From NCBI GenBank assembly GCA_022712735.1, contig JAFLKA010000504.1, positions 1 to 6,978 of the forward strand: a stretch of DNA of 6,978 bases. Reading direction: 5' to 3'. The notes under the pieces are model-generated. The model searched no databases. It was not told the origin of the DNA and was given only the letters and a program-made list of their open reading frames with translations. Of the stretch, positions 6,324 through 6,978 are shown piece by piece (positions within the stretch are counted from its first letter, which is position 1; the number at the start of each line of letters is the position of its first letter). The translations under genes were made by a program, and so were the position numbers. Source of the stretch: Marinosulfonomonas sp. (lineage in GTDB: Bacteria; Pseudomonadota; Alphaproteobacteria; Rhodobacterales; Rhodobacteraceae).

Positions 6324-6978
6324 CTATAACCCCTTCGCCATCACCCGCAGTTCAAACTTCTGTATCTTCCCCGTCGCGGTTTTGGGCAGCTCTATGAACA
6401 CCACCTGTTTGGGGGTCTTGAACCCCGCCAGCCGTGCCCGCACGAAGGCGATGATTTCAGCTTCGGTTGCGGATGCGTCCTGTTTCAGCTCAACGAACGC
6501 ACAAGGCACTTCACCCCATTTATCATCCGGTTTGGCCACCACGGCGCATAGGCCGACCGCATCGTGGTGCATGATCGCGCCCTCGACCTCGACCGAGGAG
6601 ATGTTTTCGCCACCCGAAATGATGATGTCCTTGGCGCGGTCGGCGATCTGGAAATAGGTGTCGGGGTGTTGCACCGCGATGTCACCGGAATGGAAATAGC
6701 CCCCCTTGAACGCTTCAGCCGTGGCGTCGGGGTTCTTCAAATACCCCTTCATCACCGCATTGCCGCGCAGCATAATTTCGCCCTGTGTTTTGCCATCCAT
6801 CGGGATCTGGTTCATGGCGCTATCCATCACCGTCACGTCGTCCATCATCGGCGAGGCCACCCCTTGGCGGGCCTTGATTGCGATTTGGTCATCCTCGGGC
6901 AGGGTGCCCCACGCGGCCTCGTTCCAGTAACATTCGGTGACGTGGCCGTAAGTTTCGGTCAGCCCGTAAACATGCATC
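6324..6978 (-). CDS. Acyl-CoA synthetase (AMP-forming), C-terminal part (5' end outside window)
   Basis: Member of the ANL adenylate-forming superfamily: a carboxylic acid plus ATP and CoA gives the acyl-CoA, AMP and pyrophosphate. The frame is open to the edge of the window and gives 217 residues before the TAG at 6326-6324. Motifs, numbered from the first complete codon: YGLTETYG (4-11, the A5 motif), YFHSGD (94-99, with D99), ADRAKDIIISGGENISSVEVE (112-132, the hinge region with R114 and K116) and PKTATGKIQK (198-207) with K204, the inferred adenylation lysine. All expected residues are present, so the visible part looks functional. Homologues are about 540 residues, so roughly 320 are missing; the ATG at 6977 is internal. 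The sequence resembles the short/medium-chain synthetase group with GYLKNP.AT.EAF and KWGEVPCAFVELK. A role in fatty-acid or methylmercaptopropionate activation is possible but the substrate cannot be read from this part. Confidence 0.93.
   Translation of the reverse strand, partial: MHVYGLTETYGHVTECYWNEAAWGTLPEDDQIAIKARQGVASPMMDDVTVMDSAMNQIPMDGKTQGEIMLRGNAVMKGYLKNPDATAEAFKGGYFHSGDIAVQHPDTYFQIADRAKDIIISGGENISSVEVEGAIMHHDAVGLCAVVAKPDDKWGEVPCAFVELKQDASATEAEIIAFVRARLAGFKTPKQVVFIELPKTATGKIQKFELRVMAKGL

Noticed and set aside
6317..6325. GGGG and CCCC around one T just after the acyl-CoA synthetase stop
   Set aside because: A one-base loop cannot form a stable hairpin and no U-run follows on the coding strand.
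6226..6657. Plus-strand open frame of 143 codons
   Set aside because: It runs antisense to the well-supported acyl-CoA synthetase gene and through the palindrome array; its translation has no recognisable family and no ribosome-binding site.

Overview
The window looks like chromosomal DNA of an alphaproteobacterium, most likely of the Rhodobacterales (Roseobacter-type). The reasons are moderately high GC, the gene order deoA-deoB-add-upp, a SPOR protein whose N-terminal module resembles those I associate with this order, and the style of the acyl-CoA synthetase and of the M48-like membrane protein. This assignment rests on recognising protein families, not on a database search.

Layout. Bases 1-3591 (+) hold a compact nucleoside and base salvage operon: the 3' part of deoA (thymidine phosphorylase), deoB (phosphopentomutase), add (adenosine deaminase family) and upp (uracil phosphoribosyltransferase). 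Junctions are 1-nt and 4-nt overlaps and a 3-nt gap, so translation is probably coupled. The operon promoter and the start of deoA lie upstream of the window. Bases 3658-4968 (+) encode an exported SPOR-domain protein with a long basic Pro/Val-rich linker; a hairpin covers its ribosome-binding site. A strong hairpin terminator at 5004-5040 separates it from a convergent gene at 5036-6073 (-). That gene encodes a single-pass membrane protein whose C-terminal half looks like an M48-type metallopeptidase fold without the HExxH zinc motif. It has a good sigma70-type promoter at 6114-6142 (-). Bases 6074-6323 are non-coding and carry an unusual array of three different 20-nt palindromes at exactly 23-nt pitch (6218-6283). 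Bases 6324-6978 (-) are the C-terminal part of an acyl-CoA synthetase gene that runs out of the window.

How the genes work together. DeoA phosphorolyses thymidine or deoxyuridine to the base and deoxyribose-1-phosphate, DeoB converts pentose-1-phosphates to pentose-5-phosphates, the Add protein deaminates an adenine-type substrate, and Upp recaptures uracil as UMP. The SPOR protein and the pseudo-M48 protein are both predicted envelope proteins, but nothing here shows that they interact. The acyl-CoA synthetase is functionally unrelated.

The most unusual items are the palindrome array and the apparently catalytically dead M48-like membrane protein. No mobile element, CRISPR array, tRNA or rRNA gene was seen.
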